64,000 bases of DNA from Streptohalobacillus salinus (GCF_003201605.1 NZ_QJJR01000004.1:186001-250000), one strand, 5' to 3'; shown: positions 37,204-46,176, counted from the first letter of the stretch. The notes: generated from the sequence alone by a model not told the origin. A program made the numbers and translations.

Positions 37204-37896
37204 TTATGGCTTATGCCAAACAAGTTCATCAACAATAATCGCGCTTCGGGCACTAAACCCATCACCATATTCAACGGGGTAATGATAACCGAGCATAAAG
37301 GTTTCGTCACCATGTGTTTGTTGACTAACGCGACCGGTAAATCCATCTTTTGCTAACACCCATTCCGCTAGAGAATTGGTGTAAACAAACGCATCATCTT
37401 CGACACCTTCTGCGGTAAATCCTTGCGCGTTTAATAACTCAAGCATATCGTCTTGATCTTCCTCATAAATAAAGAAGCGCGCGTCTCGATTTAATGTGGC
37501 AGTAAAATTGGTAAAGATGTCAATGTTCCCGTCATCAAATTCAGCCAACATGTCTTCCGGTACATACACAGAAAAGTCTGCTGCTTCATCTTGATGCAAG
37601 TCAACTTGTATTGTTTCTTCCATGCCTTCTATTTGCATGGTCACAGTCTTTTCTTCCGCTAAATCAGGCAGTGATGGTTGGTCGTCATCTGTTTCCTCAT
37701 CATCCATGTCGTCGGAGGGATCGTCATCTGAATCAGTCTCGTCATCTGAGTCGATCTCGTCCTCGTCACTTGTCATATCCTCTGTTTGGTCATTTGTTCC
37801 TGTGTTCTCTTCGTTATCGTCATCCATTGTGCCGCATGCTGTTAGTAGAAAGAAAGTTAGTAGCATCGCAAATAAAGCTTTTAATAATTGCATCAT
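37204..37896 (-). CDS. Lipoprotein with long Asp/Glu-rich linker
   Basis: A 230-aa lipoprotein with signal peptide and lipobox LTAC (Cys21). Residues 23-75 are a low-complexity, extremely acidic tract of Asp, Glu, Ser and Thr. The following folded domain of about 150 residues starts near TVTMQIEGMEETIQV. The acidic linker probably extends the domain through the cell wall; in halophiles such tracts are also common in exported proteins. The domain family is not recognised. The ATG is preceded by AAGGAGGCATGG (37896 or 37893). It lies upstream of the two-component genes on the same strand but has its own terminator. Confidence 0.8.
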   Translation of the reverse strand: MMQLLKALFAMLLTFFLLTACGTMDDDNEENTGTNDQTEDMTSDEDEIDSDDETDSDDDPSDDMDDEETDDDQPSLPDLAEEKTVTMQIEGMEETIQVDLHQDEAADFSVYVPEDMLAEFDDGNIDIFTNFTATLNRDARFFIYEEDQDDMLELLNAQGFTAEGVEDDAFVYTNSLAEWVLAKDGFTGRVSQQTHGDETFMLGYHYPVEYGDGFSARSAIIVDELVWHKP

Positions 37897-37995
37897 CCAT
37901 GCCTCCTTTTTAAGTCATACATCTTTCCAGTAGTACTATTCCCGTTACTATCGATTTTTTAACCTCGATATCGCAATTAAATGTAACCATGGGTG

Positions 37996-38568
37996 TTAAA
38001 AAGAAAAGAGAATACCGACAAGCGCAGCAAAGGCAATAAAAACAACGGGATGAAGCTGCTTTAACAAGCGGTGACGCATCATGATGAAGATAACCAACGC
38101 AAGAAAGATGGATGGCCAGTTCACAACCTGTCCGAGTGAAGCAAGCGATGTATAAAGCTCAAAAGAAAAAACATCCATGATAAAAACAGAAAAGCCAGCC
38201 GCTGCGATTAGTGCTGTTGATGCTGGACGCAAACCATAAAATACCGCCGTAACGAAAGGATTTGCTTTAAACCGGTCAAATATATGGGCGATGATGATAA
38301 TCACTACCAAAGATGGTGATACCAGGCCAAGTGTCGCAACGATGGCGCCAAGTGGACCAGCTGTTGCAAATCCTGCATAAGTGGCCATATTAACCCCAAT
38401 GGCTCCTGGTGTTGATTCGGAGACGGCAATCATATCAGCTAGTTGTTGGTGGGTAAACCAGCCGTAACGATCGGATAAATCATAAAGAAACGGCAGCGTA
38501 GCAAGTCCACCACCCACAGCAAATAAACCGGTTTTAAAAAATTCTAAATAAAGTGTTAAAAAAATCAT
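37996..38568 (-). CDS. Chromate transporter family protein, second half-subunit
   Basis: A 190-aa membrane protein of the CHR family with the repeat signature FFKTGLFAVGGGLATLPFL and the SESTPGAIGVNMATYAG loop. It is one of two half-size proteins that together equal a full ChrA. Its ATG overlaps the upstream partner's stop (ATGA), with GGAGCGGGGGCA as ribosome site, so 38568 is the start and not 38592. Short CHR pairs such as B. subtilis YwrA/YwrB (Chr3) function only together, exporting chromate. Whether chromate is the substrate here is not shown. Confidence 0.9.
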   Translation of the reverse strand: MIFLTLYLEFFKTGLFAVGGGLATLPFLYDLSDRYGWFTHQQLADMIAVSESTPGAIGVNMATYAGFATAGPLGAIVATLGLVSPSLVVIIIIAHIFDRFKANPFVTAVFYGLRPASTALIAAAGFSVFIMDVFSFELYTSLASLGQVVNWPSIFLALVIFIMMRHRLLKQLHPVVFIAFAALVGILFSF

Positions 38569-39113
38569 TGCCCCCGCTCCTTCTGCAACCATTGTTTGAG
38601 AATAAGCCCAACAACGCCACTTCCTATCACCATATAGACAGGTGATAACGGTGTGAACGCTGCTAAACTAAAGACAACAATGAAGATCATAATTCCGGCT
38701 CGGTCAACGATGGCATTTTTCCACAGTTTCATCACGGCATGTAAAATCAACACGTAGACACTGACACGGATTCCGCTAAAGGCAGATTGAAGCAATGTCG
38801 AATCGGTGAAGTTCTGTAAAAAATATGCAATCACACTGATAATGATGAGTGACGGAAACACGACACCTAACGTTGCCGCAATCCCCCCTAATGTGCCTTT
38901 TGTTTTTTGACCGATAAATGTTGCAGTATTGATTGCAATAATTCCTGGTGTTGTTTGCCCAATCGCATAGTAATCCATTAATTCTTCATCAGTGACCCAT
39001 TGCTTTATTTCGACGACTTCGCGCTGGAGAATCGGTAACATCGCATAGCCCCCGCCAAACGTTATCGCGCCAATCTTCGCAAATGTAAAAAATAAATCAG
39101 TAAGTACGTGCAT
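38565..39113 (-). CDS. Chromate transporter family protein, first half-subunit
   Basis: A 182-aa CHR-family membrane protein with FAKIGAITFGGGYAMLPIL and AIGQTTPGIIAINTATFIG, the counterpart of the following gene. The two halves are inverted-topology homologues encoded in tandem with a 4-nt overlap, first half then second half on the minus strand. The start ATG at 39113 follows AAGGGAGACGACATAACG. The operon begins here or with the upstream acetyltransferase gene, whose stop is only 35 bases away. Confidence 0.9.
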   Translation of the reverse strand: MHVLTDLFFTFAKIGAITFGGGYAMLPILQREVVEIKQWVTDEELMDYYAIGQTTPGIIAINTATFIGQKTKGTLGGIAATLGVVFPSLIIISVIAYFLQNFTDSTLLQSAFSGIRVSVYVLILHAVMKLWKNAIVDRAGIMIFIVVFSLAAFTPLSPVYMVIGSGVVGLILKQWLQKERGQ

Positions 39114-39148
39114 CGTTATGTCGTCTCCCTTTAGTTGATCTGTTCTTT

Positions 39149-39604
39149 TTATGGCCTAACCAGTCTGAGAAGTTGCAGCCCTTCAGCGGCATAAAATTGG
39201 GCGGCTTTGTGAAAGCCATATTTTTGATAGAGCTTGATCGCTGGTGTATTCTTAGCTGCGGTTTCGACTTGGATGGACGTGTTCCTTTTATCTTCAATTA
39301 GTGTTTCGAGTAGGTCACTGCCAATCCCTTGTCTGAAATAATCAGGATGAACAACGAGTTTATTAATGACAACGTCTTCTCGTGTGCTGTCGTACTGTAA
39401 AAAACCAACGATCTGTCCCGATTCTAACCGAATGATAAGCGCATCGGCGGACGTCGCTAACGCATTGATTGTTTCTAAGAGCGGCGGAAAAGGATCGATA
39501 GTCAGTAGCTGTTGTTCACTCGTATAGCTGAGTTGTTGCAGCGCATGTAACTGTTCAATTGTTGCTTTTGGTAACGTCTGAATCGTTTTAATCTGTTGAA
39601 TCAA
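39149..39604 (-). CDS. GNAT family N-acetyltransferase
   Basis: A 151-aa acetyltransferase. The core VINKLVVHPDYFRQGIGSDLLETLI contains the acetyl-CoA-binding Q/R-x-x-G-x-G/A motif, followed by VETAAKNTPAIKLYQKYGFHKAAQF, the typical strand and helix near the C-terminus. The substrate is unknown. It lies 18 bases downstream of the 84-aa gene and 35 bases upstream of the chrA pair, so the four may be co-transcribed on the minus strand. Confidence 0.9.
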   Translation of the reverse strand: MIQQIKTIQTLPKATIEQLHALQQLSYTSEQQLLTIDPFPPLLETINALATSADALIIRLESGQIVGFLQYDSTREDVVINKLVVHPDYFRQGIGSDLLETLIEDKRNTSIQVETAAKNTPAIKLYQKYGFHKAAQFYAAEGLQLLRLVRP

Positions 39605-39622
39605 TTCCGATCCCCACTTTCG

Positions 39623-39877
39623 TTATTCTAAATAGCCATCAAACGCAAAACGCGGGTCGTCTTTTAACTTATTATAGGCTGCCTTTAGTTTTGGTTTACG
39701 TGCAATCACACGGCGGGTCTGTTCGGCTAAGTGAATCAGATCTTTGTTTTGTTCTTGTTTTGGTAACGACCGCTGATGGGTCACGGTGTCATTTAACGTA
39801 TGATTGAGTAAATGAAGAATGCTGTGTTGGGTTTTAATGATTTGAATTAGAACCTCATCGTCAACGTATGGTTCCAT
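39623..39877 (-). CDS. Hypothetical protein, 84 aa
   Basis: A small soluble protein with predicted helices: an acidic start MEPYVDDEVLIQIIKTQHSI, a Leu-rich segment and a basic C-terminal half ending in DPRFAFDGYLE. The minus-strand start is preceded by AAAAAGGGGGACGAACC. No family recognised. It is the first gene of the possible operon with GNAT and the chromate-transporter pair. Confidence 0.65.
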   Translation of the reverse strand: MEPYVDDEVLIQIIKTQHSILHLLNHTLNDTVTHQRSLPKQEQNKDLIHLAEQTRRVIARKPKLKAAYNKLKDDPRFAFDGYLE

Positions 39878-40030
39878 GGTTCGTCCCCCTTTTTTTCTTT
39901 ACATCCTACTATACGACTCGCTACATCCTCATGCAAGCTTTTCATCCGAAATCATGGTTGCATCAGCACATTGTTCAATTAGCTAAATCCGTGTATAATA
40001 ACGCTATATTAAAAGATTGGTGGCGAATTT

Positions 40031-40351
40031 ATGCACGAATGTCCAAGTTGTGGTAGTGAATATGGTTATGATGATGGGGTCGCATACAATTGTCCTGAAT
40101 GTGGTCACGTATGGACCGATGAAAGTTTGAAAGAAGAAGCGGTGAAAGATGCCGTTGGTAATGTGTTAACAACCGGTGATGATGTCACCCTTATTACTGA
40201 TGTAAAATTAGGTAAAGATACGATTAAACGTGGCACAAAGGCGAAAGGTATTCGTATTTTAGACGATCCACACAATGGTCATGACATTGACGGGAAAGTT
40301 GATAAATTCGGTAGCATTTATTTAAAGTCTTCCATCGTGAAGAAATTATAA
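40031..40351 (+). CDS. yjdM: Zinc ribbon protein YjdM/PhnA family
   Basis: A 106-aa protein with an N-terminal zinc ribbon (CPSCGSEYGYDD.....NCPECGHVW, four Cys) and a C-terminal beta-barrel-like domain DAVGNVLTTGDDVTLITDVKLG with KRGTKAKGIRI and IYLKSSIVKK. This is the standard PhnA/YjdM architecture (once linked to phosphonate use; the real role is unclear). The ribosome site is weak (GGTGGCG). A terminator follows at once. Length and motif match are complete. Confidence 0.93.
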   Translation: MHECPSCGSEYGYDDGVAYNCPECGHVWTDESLKEEAVKDAVGNVLTTGDDVTLITDVKLGKDTIKRGTKAKGIRILDDPHNGHDIDGKVDKFGSIYLKSSIVKKL

Positions 40352-40359
40352 GTCATTAA

Positions 40360-40402
40360 AAAACCAGCATGGCTGTTCTTATGAGTCATTCATGCTGGTT
40401 TT
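40360..40402 (+). terminator. Terminator of yjdM
   Basis: A perfect 12-bp stem AAAACCAGCATG / CATGCTGGTTTT with a 19-nt loop, 9 bases after the stop. Confidence 0.85.
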
Positions 40403-40426
40403 ATATGTAGATGAGGGGGTGATCAC

Positions 40427-40966
40427 GTGTCAGCAAAACGTAACGTTGTTCTTTTTATCGCATCCAGTTTGGATGGTTATATTGCTACTGAAGATGAATC
40501 GCTCGATTGGCTTGAGCGTGTTGAAGGTGAAGGTGACAATGGTTTTTCCGAGTTTTATGACACGGTCGATACCGTATTGATGGGAAAGAAAACATATGAT
40601 TGGGTGATGCGCCAAAATTTAGATGAGTTTCCTTACAAGGGGAAAGCGACGTTTGTATTTACCAGGTCTGCGGTTGAAGATGCGGACGATGTCATGTTTG
40701 TGAAAGAAAACATGGCATTATTTATGCAACAGCTGAAAAATAAAGAGGGAAAAAACATTTGGCTTGTCGGTGGTGGCGACTTAGTCCAGTCCTTTTTACA
40801 AGTGGATCTTATAGATGAGATTATTGTGACTATTGCCCCGACATTATTGGGCAAGGGTATTCCTTTATTTAAAAGGCAAGATGTGGCGGTTAACCTTGAA
40901 TTAAAAGAGATGAGAAACTTTAATCAGTTTGTGGAATTACATTATGCGGTTAAAATAGATGTGTGA
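40427..40966 (+). CDS. Dihydrofolate reductase-like (RibD C-terminal) family protein
   Basis: A 179-aa reductase-fold protein: RNVVLFIASSLDGYIA at the start, VDTVLMGKKTYDWV with the NADPH-binding Gly-Lys region, WLVGGGDLVQSFL and a C-terminal IAPTLLGKGIPLF. This is the pattern of the YyaP/YwjB-type relatives of DHFR and of the RibD reductase domain. The physiological substrate is unknown. The start is GTG at 40427, with GAGGGGGTGATCAC upstream. It is monocistronic, with a terminator on both sides. Confidence 0.9.
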   Translation: MSAKRNVVLFIASSLDGYIATEDESLDWLERVEGEGDNGFSEFYDTVDTVLMGKKTYDWVMRQNLDEFPYKGKATFVFTRSAVEDADDVMFVKENMALFMQQLKNKEGKNIWLVGGGDLVQSFLQVDLIDEIIVTIAPTLLGKGIPLFKRQDVAVNLELKEMRNFNQFVELHYAVKIDV

Positions 40967-40977
40967 ATAGGAAGACT

Positions 40978-41014
40978 AAAAGCCCAGACCTATTGCTTAA
41001 GGCTGGGCTTTTGC
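40978..41014 (+). terminator. Terminator of the DHFR-like gene
   Basis: A 10-bp stem AAAAGCCCAG / CTGGGCTTTT extended by an imperfect inner part, with a T-tail, 11 bases after the stop. Confidence 0.85.
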
Positions 41015-41146
41015 TTTGAGGGTGATGATTTAAAGAGGTGTGTGACTAGCCTGTCACTCCAAATGAATAGATCAATCATTCATCGCTCTGGATCGGTCTT
41101 GGTAGAATAATCGCTCGTGTCAGAATGTTTCAAAAGTGATTTTGAT

Positions 41147-41809
41147 TTAGTTGTTATCTAAAGCCTTTATCCCATTGATTTTAAATCGTCCGCTTTCACT
41201 TTTGAATTCAAATTGATATAGCTGATTCTTTGTTGATGAATCTTCTTCAATCTCAATCGAAGCGGTCAGATAGTATAGGTAATACTCACGCTCTATCGTT
41301 TGAATATCTATCTTTTGTAGTTTAGTGTTTGGATAGTTTTCTCTTTGCATCATAGAAAAGGCAGTGTTATTTGTAAAAGTTGTTGTCAACATCTTTTCAC
41401 GTTGGTCTTCTGATAATTTATCATCGGATAATTGGTAGTAGGTTTTGATGGCATTGATTCCTGTTTGCTCCAGAGTTTCTGTTGAATAAAAGTAAGGAGC
41501 AAATAGTTGATAGATGAAAAAGAATATAAGGGCAGTATTGACGAAAGACATGATCAAAAGTCCAAACGGCTTTGATGCTATCACTTTAGTTATTTGGGTA
41601 ATGATGAATAGGATCAGCCCTATTACTGAAATGGTCATGATAATAAAGACAAATGAATTGATATAAAGCGCCTCAATCGGATCATTAAATGATACGTAAA
41701 CTAAATATAAAAATATCGATAACAGAATCATAAATAATGCCCGCATGACATTAGTAAACAAACCATCTTTCAAGTCACCTTGCTTCTTTGACATACCTGT
41801 TTCCTGCAT
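41147..41809 (-). CDS. Membrane protein of unknown function
   Basis: A 220-aa protein with three hydrophobic helices between about residues 20 and 110, and an extracytoplasmic C-terminal domain containing YYQLSDDKLSEDQREKML and a beta-rich end (YQFEFKSESGRFKINGIKAL). ATG at 41809 is chosen because AGGAGGAACGGTCA precedes it; the frame from 41863 starts inside the MFS gene. Its start lies 50 bases after the MFS stop, so it is probably co-transcribed with it. No family recognised. Confidence 0.75.
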   Translation of the reverse strand: MQETGMSKKQGDLKDGLFTNVMRALFMILLSIFLYLVYVSFNDPIEALYINSFVFIIMTISVIGLILFIITQITKVIASKPFGLLIMSFVNTALIFFFIYQLFAPYFYSTETLEQTGINAIKTYYQLSDDKLSEDQREKMLTTTFTNNTAFSMMQRENYPNTKLQKIDIQTIEREYYLYYLTASIEIEEDSSTKNQLYQFEFKSESGRFKINGIKALDNN

Positions 41810-41859
41810 TGACCGTTCCTCCTTTCTGATACCTCTTCTTTTATCAGTTTGTTGCTGAT

Positions 41860-43125
41860 TCATGAATCAAAGCTCGTTTTAAACTGCTTGGCATCATCGG
41901 TATCAAACTGGGTAAAATGTGATTGTGACAACAAATAACCACTTAATAAGATAAAGATAATCGCACTTGTGATAATAATTGACTGAACATCAAAACTTAG
42001 AAGCAATAACCCGCCAATTAAACTCCCAATTGGTGTGGCAACATTATTGACGGTACTTAATGTGGCCATAACTCTACCCATGAGATGTGCAGGTGTCATG
42101 ACTTGAATTAACGACATTTGGATCACATTCATCACCCCAGAACAGGTTCCGAATAAAAGTAAAGATGTCGCGGTCAACCACCAATTAGGAGCTAAGCCAA
42201 ATAACACAAGCGCCAAACCGTTACCGAGCCAGGCAATGGCCACATATAATCCCTTTGCCTTTAGTGCGTTGGAAAGAATCGCTCCGATAAAGAACCCGAT
42301 GAAAAAGGCAACATAAAGGCCACTGTAGTATAACGCAGAACCATACTGTTCACCGATCATCGGTAAAATTATAATTAATAGGGCAATAATCGCTCCTGAT
42401 ATGATTGTTGATGGGAGGATGATTTTTAAATAACGGCTTTGATTAATGAATGAAAAACCTGCTTTAATCTCTGATAGATATAGACTGAACCGCTCCTTTA
42501 TCGATGACTGATGTGTAGAAGATGGGAGATTTTTTTCCTGTTGAAATTGAGCTGTCTTTTTAGTTAATAGTCCAAGAAAACTCACGCCGGCAAGTAAAAA
42601 TAAAGCAGCTGACAATAGATAGGCGTTTTGAATACCTAACCATCCAATCAATGCTCCACCAGCTAAGTAGCCGATTAAGTTGATGACTTGATCAGATGAA
42701 CCAATCGCCGCATTAGCTGCTTGAAGTTGGTCCGGTTCATGTATTAACAGTGTTAACAACTTATTATTTGCTGGGTAGTACAGTGCGGAAAATAAAGACG
42801 CAATAAAAACGAGACCGATAATCAGTGCAATAATAAAAAGATCAGTAGAAAAAATTAAGGGAATCGTAAACACAATCACTGCTTGGAATAGTAAAGCGAT
42901 ACCAGCGAGTGTTGCGGCCGCATAACGATCAACGACCGGTCCGAAGAAGATACTGCATAAAGCGGCGGAACTAATGGCCGCATAAACAAAGCCGTTCATT
43001 GAAGCGTCCAGTGTGGATGTTTGAATTAACCATAATATTGCAATGGAATAAATGCTGTCACTCAGGTTGGCAAAACTTCTTGAGGCAAAATAAGTCGGGA
43101 AATACTTAACGCGAAACACGTTCAT
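41860..43125 (-). CDS. MFS transporter, macrolide-efflux type
   Basis: A 421-aa major facilitator with 12 hydrophobic helices and the N-terminal mark FANLSDSIYSIAILWLIQ. The proline-containing loop SALYYPANNKLLTLLIH and the C-terminal MGRVMATLSTVNNVATPIGSLIGG are split over two helices. The pattern fits the MefA/YfiS-like group of drug or metabolite exporters. The substrate is unknown. ATG 43125 is set by TGGAGGACGATTCA; 43158 would add an unlikely leader. The gene for the 220-aa membrane protein follows in the same direction. Confidence 0.9.
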   Translation of the reverse strand: MNVFRVKYFPTYFASRSFANLSDSIYSIAILWLIQTSTLDASMNGFVYAAISSAALCSIFFGPVVDRYAAATLAGIALLFQAVIVFTIPLIFSTDLFIIALIIGLVFIASLFSALYYPANNKLLTLLIHEPDQLQAANAAIGSSDQVINLIGYLAGGALIGWLGIQNAYLLSAALFLLAGVSFLGLLTKKTAQFQQEKNLPSSTHQSSIKERFSLYLSEIKAGFSFINQSRYLKIILPSTIISGAIIALLIIILPMIGEQYGSALYYSGLYVAFFIGFFIGAILSNALKAKGLYVAIAWLGNGLALVLFGLAPNWWLTATSLLLFGTCSGVMNVIQMSLIQVMTPAHLMGRVMATLSTVNNVATPIGSLIGGLLLLSFDVQSIIITSAIIFILLSGYLLSQSHFTQFDTDDAKQFKTSFDS

Positions 43126-43485
43126 TGAATCGTCCTCCAAAATAAAATTTAAAAACATGGCTAATCATTCGTTTATAACTTATCAGTCGCAACATCTTTC
43201 TCGCAATAATTAACCGCTTCTTGATTAACGGGGAAATTAAGTGCATTTTCAGTCTAAGCTGAAATTAATTAATAGCTAGGAAGTTTTTCGAACCGATTAC
43301 TTCCCTCGTATATTTTTTATCAGACCTCATCATTGATATCAATGATACAAGATAGCCTTTATTTAAAAAGCCGCGATCGAGTGATCATAGATTATCAATC
43401 GAGAATCGGTATAAAGACTTATAAGAATACCAACAATGATCACACTGTTAAAAAGAATAGCGTTGATCTGTATGTAGTAGAAAAC

Positions 43486-43638
43486 TCAACTGATGGTAGC
43501 AATAATCTGCATGCGAAGTTGAATGGAGAGAGCTTGCATGATAGAACCGTCATAAGGATCAGTTTTCTTAAAAAAGTCTAATAGAAGTCTCCAAACAATC
43601 AATAAAATAATTAGTAATACAGCGAGATAAATGTTCAC
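43486..43638 (-). CDS. Possible small membrane protein, 50 aa
   Basis: A GTG-initiated frame reading MNIYLAVLLIILLIVWRLLL then DFFKKTDPYDGSIMQ and a hydrophobic-polar tail. One clear membrane helix with a basic-acidic junction is protein-like, but the upstream ribosome site is poor (GGATCTCCTT). An 82-residue plus-strand frame (43333-43581) overlaps it and has no ribosome site either. The interval 43126-43822 contains no other gene candidate. Treat as tentative. Confidence 0.25.
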   Translation of the reverse strand: MNIYLAVLLIILLIVWRLLLDFFKKTDPYDGSIMQALSIQLRMQIIATIS

Positions 43639-43782
43639 AAGGAGATCCAATTGATACACATCGTATTTCTTCTAATTATTTACTTTTACAAGCATCTCTT
43701 ACACATTTATTGATAAATTGGGGGTTATTGGATTATTACTATCATAGCAAATATCTGATAAAAAATACACGCTATAAGAAAA

Positions 43783-43812
43783 AACCTAACAAAATGTTTA
43801 TGTTAGGTCTTT
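43783..43812 (-). terminator. Terminator of the EamA transporter gene
   Basis: Stem AAACCTAAC / GTTAGGTCT-type with an 11-nt loop. On the minus strand it ends in GGTTTTTTC, 11 bases past the stop. Confidence 0.8.
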
Positions 43813-43822
43813 GGTGTCTGAA

Positions 43823-44734
43823 TTATAGGTTGATTAAAATTAAAGCGACGATAGTTAAAGCAATCGCAACTTTATTTTTTCGCTTAATGGTTTCATTGAA
43901 CAACACAAATCCGCCAATGGTAATCAATACGATACTGCCGGCGCTGTAAATTGGAAAGACAACGGATGTTTTTAATGTATCCAAGGCAAGAATTAAAAAG
44001 TACGATGAGAACAAGTTTGGAATACCAACTAAAAAGCCGGTTATAATGTCACGTTTTCTTAAGTCACCTTGCTTTTTATAAGCATATGTAGTGCTGATGA
44101 TAAACGCGATAAAAAATATCGCGAATAGAAAGACATCTTTATAATCATTTAACGCATACTTCTGATAGATCTTATTCGAAAACTCTGCGATGCCGCCAAA
44201 CACAAACAGCAATAGCAACGTTGGCTTTAAATCAAAGCGCTCAAGTGATTCGGGTGATAAGTTGACGATTAGAATAGATATAAGTGCAAGAACAATCCCG
44301 ATCCACTGAATCATTGTCGGTAACTCTTGCCAAATAATAATAGAAAAAATCATCGGAATTAAAATACCTAATTTTGCAATCGTGCCAGATAGACCTACGC
44401 CGTTTTCTCGTACGCTTTTTTGATAATAAAGAAAAGATAAAAAGAAAAACACGCCCGCAACAGATCCAATCATGAGTGCCCAAAGGATGCTTGAAGCTGG
44501 TGACAACAAAACGTTATCTGAGTTTACAACAGCGCTAAACGCACTGAGGAAATCAACATCAAGTGAAAAATCGTTCAACAAGCCCTTTGTCATCATCATG
44601 ACAATAGTTGTCGTAAAAGCAATGAAATAATTGGCGCTTGTAATAACGTAACGATTTGTCTGCCGTGTCTCTGTGTACTTAAAGATTAGTGCAATCGAGG
44701 CACTACAAATAATGGCTAGCAATAAATAAAACAT
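43823..44734 (-). CDS. EamA/DMT superfamily transporter
   Basis: A 303-aa membrane protein with ten hydrophobic helices arranged as two EamA repeats. The first repeat ends with WQELPTMIQWIGIVLALISILIV and the second with a similar FNETIKRKNKVAIALTIVALILI. The Glu-containing helix end before a terminal hydrophobic helix is typical of DMT carriers. The substrate is unknown. It lies alone, with a terminator downstream. Confidence 0.88.
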   Translation of the reverse strand: MFYLLLAIICSASIALIFKYTETRQTNRYVITSANYFIAFTTTIVMMMTKGLLNDFSLDVDFLSAFSAVVNSDNVLLSPASSILWALMIGSVAGVFFFLSFLYYQKSVRENGVGLSGTIAKLGILIPMIFSIIIWQELPTMIQWIGIVLALISILIVNLSPESLERFDLKPTLLLLFVFGGIAEFSNKIYQKYALNDYKDVFLFAIFFIAFIISTTYAYKKQGDLRKRDIITGFLVGIPNLFSSYFLILALDTLKTSVVFPIYSAGSIVLITIGGFVLFNETIKRKNKVAIALTIVALILINL

Positions 44735-44884
44735 AAAGCTTCTCTACTCCCCTTCTTTTCATTCCTTTATCACTATAGCCTTATTTGCATTTATTATGCA
44801 AGTGTTCGTTTTAAATGGACGACATCCATGACCTTCATTTCTATCTTGTATGATATGTTGCTGCCATTTTTCTACGCGGATAAG

Positions 44885-45175
44885 TTAAAAAAAGGGCGAG
44901 AGAATAAATAGAAAATATATCAGTACGGAAATAATGATATGCGACAATTGTTTCTTTTTGAATGTTCGATATCCATAGAATTTTTTATTCTCGTATAACA
45001 TGATGAAGAAAAGAATGGGAGACAGATAGTATGATGCGAGGACTGGAATTAAAATCATTTCCTGCAGTTGAAAAGTTGGGACTATCGGATAGATCACAAG
45101 ACAAATACCCGCTATATAGATTAGATAAATATGCATGTGATACAAAAAAAGAAATTGGTCATTGTTTTTTACCAA
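44885..45175 (-). CDS. Small membrane protein with three helices, 96 aa
   Basis: A hydrophobic protein with three helices (FLYHMHIYLIYIAGICLVIY, MILIPVLASYYLSPILFFIML and ISVLIYFLFILS) separated by short charged loops. The start is TTG at 45175, preceded by CAAGGAGTGGCTCCAA. No family recognised. The codon pattern is compatible with a real gene, but conservation cannot be judged here. It lies between the EamA gene and 45468 on the same strand. Confidence 0.55.
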   Translation of the reverse strand: MVKNNDQFLFLYHMHIYLIYIAGICLVIYPIVPTFQLQEMILIPVLASYYLSPILFFIMLYENKKFYGYRTFKKKQLSHIIISVLIYFLFILSPFF

Positions 45176-45467
45176 TTGGAGCCACTCCTTGCGATTTTAG
45201 ATGCGTGCGATTAATATGTTAAGCGGTTAGGTATATAACTTGATAAATAGACGTGTAATGACATATTATTATACATATTTTCTGTAAAACAGTAAAGAAA
45301 ATGTAAGGAACGCCCCTTACATAATTAATAGAGACAATCGCTCAAAGTCATTAAAGAGACAAAGACGTTAATGGCGGTGAATTCAAATCATTACGTATGA
45401 TAAAAATAAGGATGTTCAGTGTTTTACTGAACATCTCTAAATTCATTTGCTATGACTTGATTTAAGC

Positions 45468-45983
45468 TCAATTAAAAAACGCCGAAGCTTGGTCTGTTGC
45501 TTCTTTAACAATTGTGTTAAAGGCCTCTGTGGTAAGATTAGGATCCTCTTGGTTATGTTCTTCCGAATACATCGCGCTTTTCACGCCCATTAAGATCTCT
45601 TGTAAATGGACAACATATGCTTCTTTTCCGTAATCATCTACATCAGTGTAAGCAGCTATTACAGCAAAATCACCATTGGGAAAGTTTGTATCATCAACTG
45701 CAATTTCAGCAAAGTCTAATAATGTCGTCATATTATTCAAGCTAACCTCTAGATTAATAAAGAGTCGGTCCATATACGCATCATCGGCCGTATCGTTTTC
45801 TGATATGAGTGAAGTGATGTGTAGACTCTTTTCCACTTCCATATAAAAATGATTTAATAGACGTTGATACGCTTGCTCATCTGCTTGTTGTTCTTGATAG
45901 AGTAACATACTTGTCCCAATCAGAAACATAGCCAATACCACAACAACCCAAATGACGCTTTTACTTCTCACCTGTTTTCGCAT
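45468..45983 (-). CDS. Membrane-anchored protein of unknown function
   Basis: A 171-aa protein with a short basic N-terminus (MRKQVRSKS), one membrane helix at residues 10-28 and a helical, acidic extracytoplasmic domain of about 140 residues. It has no Cys lipobox and no recognised motif. The minus-strand start is preceded by AAAGGGGGGCCTT. Function unknown. Confidence 0.7.
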   Translation of the reverse strand: MRKQVRSKSVIWVVVVLAMFLIGTSMLLYQEQQADEQAYQRLLNHFYMEVEKSLHITSLISENDTADDAYMDRLFINLEVSLNNMTTLLDFAEIAVDDTNFPNGDFAVIAAYTDVDDYGKEAYVVHLQEILMGVKSAMYSEEHNQEDPNLTTEAFNTIVKEATDQASAFFN

Positions 45984-46041
45984 AAGGCCCCCCTTTTTTC
46001 ATCAATACGTAAAGTAACAGCTCAACTTTTCTATCTTCACG

Positions 46042-46176
46042 TTAACATTGCTGTAAAAAAAGTTCAAGGAATGGTCCTAACTTCTTTTCCACTTTATATA
46101 TATGAAGTTCCTCGGCTAATTGCTGTGGAATTCTTATTGCTAAGCTATACCGCGGCTTTGTAACTTGTTTACGCAT
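46042..46176 (-). CDS. Possible small basic protein, 44 aa
   Basis: The frame starts MRKQVTKPRYSLAIRIPQQL and continues AEELHIYKVEKKLG to a terminal LFLQQC. AGAGGCG lies at proper distance before the ATG. The RIPQQLAEELHIYKVEKKLG part looks like the ribbon-helix start of a small regulator, or like a truncated longer protein; a run of seven A's near its end would be an easy frameshift site. The region 45984-46527 contains no other candidate. Confidence 0.35.
   Translation of the reverse strand: MRKQVTKPRYSLAIRIPQQLAEELHIYKVEKKLGPFLELFLQQC

Noticed and set aside
37611-37933. Plus-strand frames rich in Arg/His or Ser opposite the lipoprotein
   Set aside because: Antisense of the Asp-rich codons (GAT/GAC) in the lipoprotein gene; no ribosome site.
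43333-43581. 82-residue plus-strand frame
   Set aside because: No ribosome site and no recognisable pattern; it overlaps the slightly better 50-residue minus-strand frame. Neither is convincing.
45031-45222. 63-residue plus-strand frame opposite the 96-aa membrane protein
   Set aside because: Antisense to a frame with clear membrane helices and a ribosome site.
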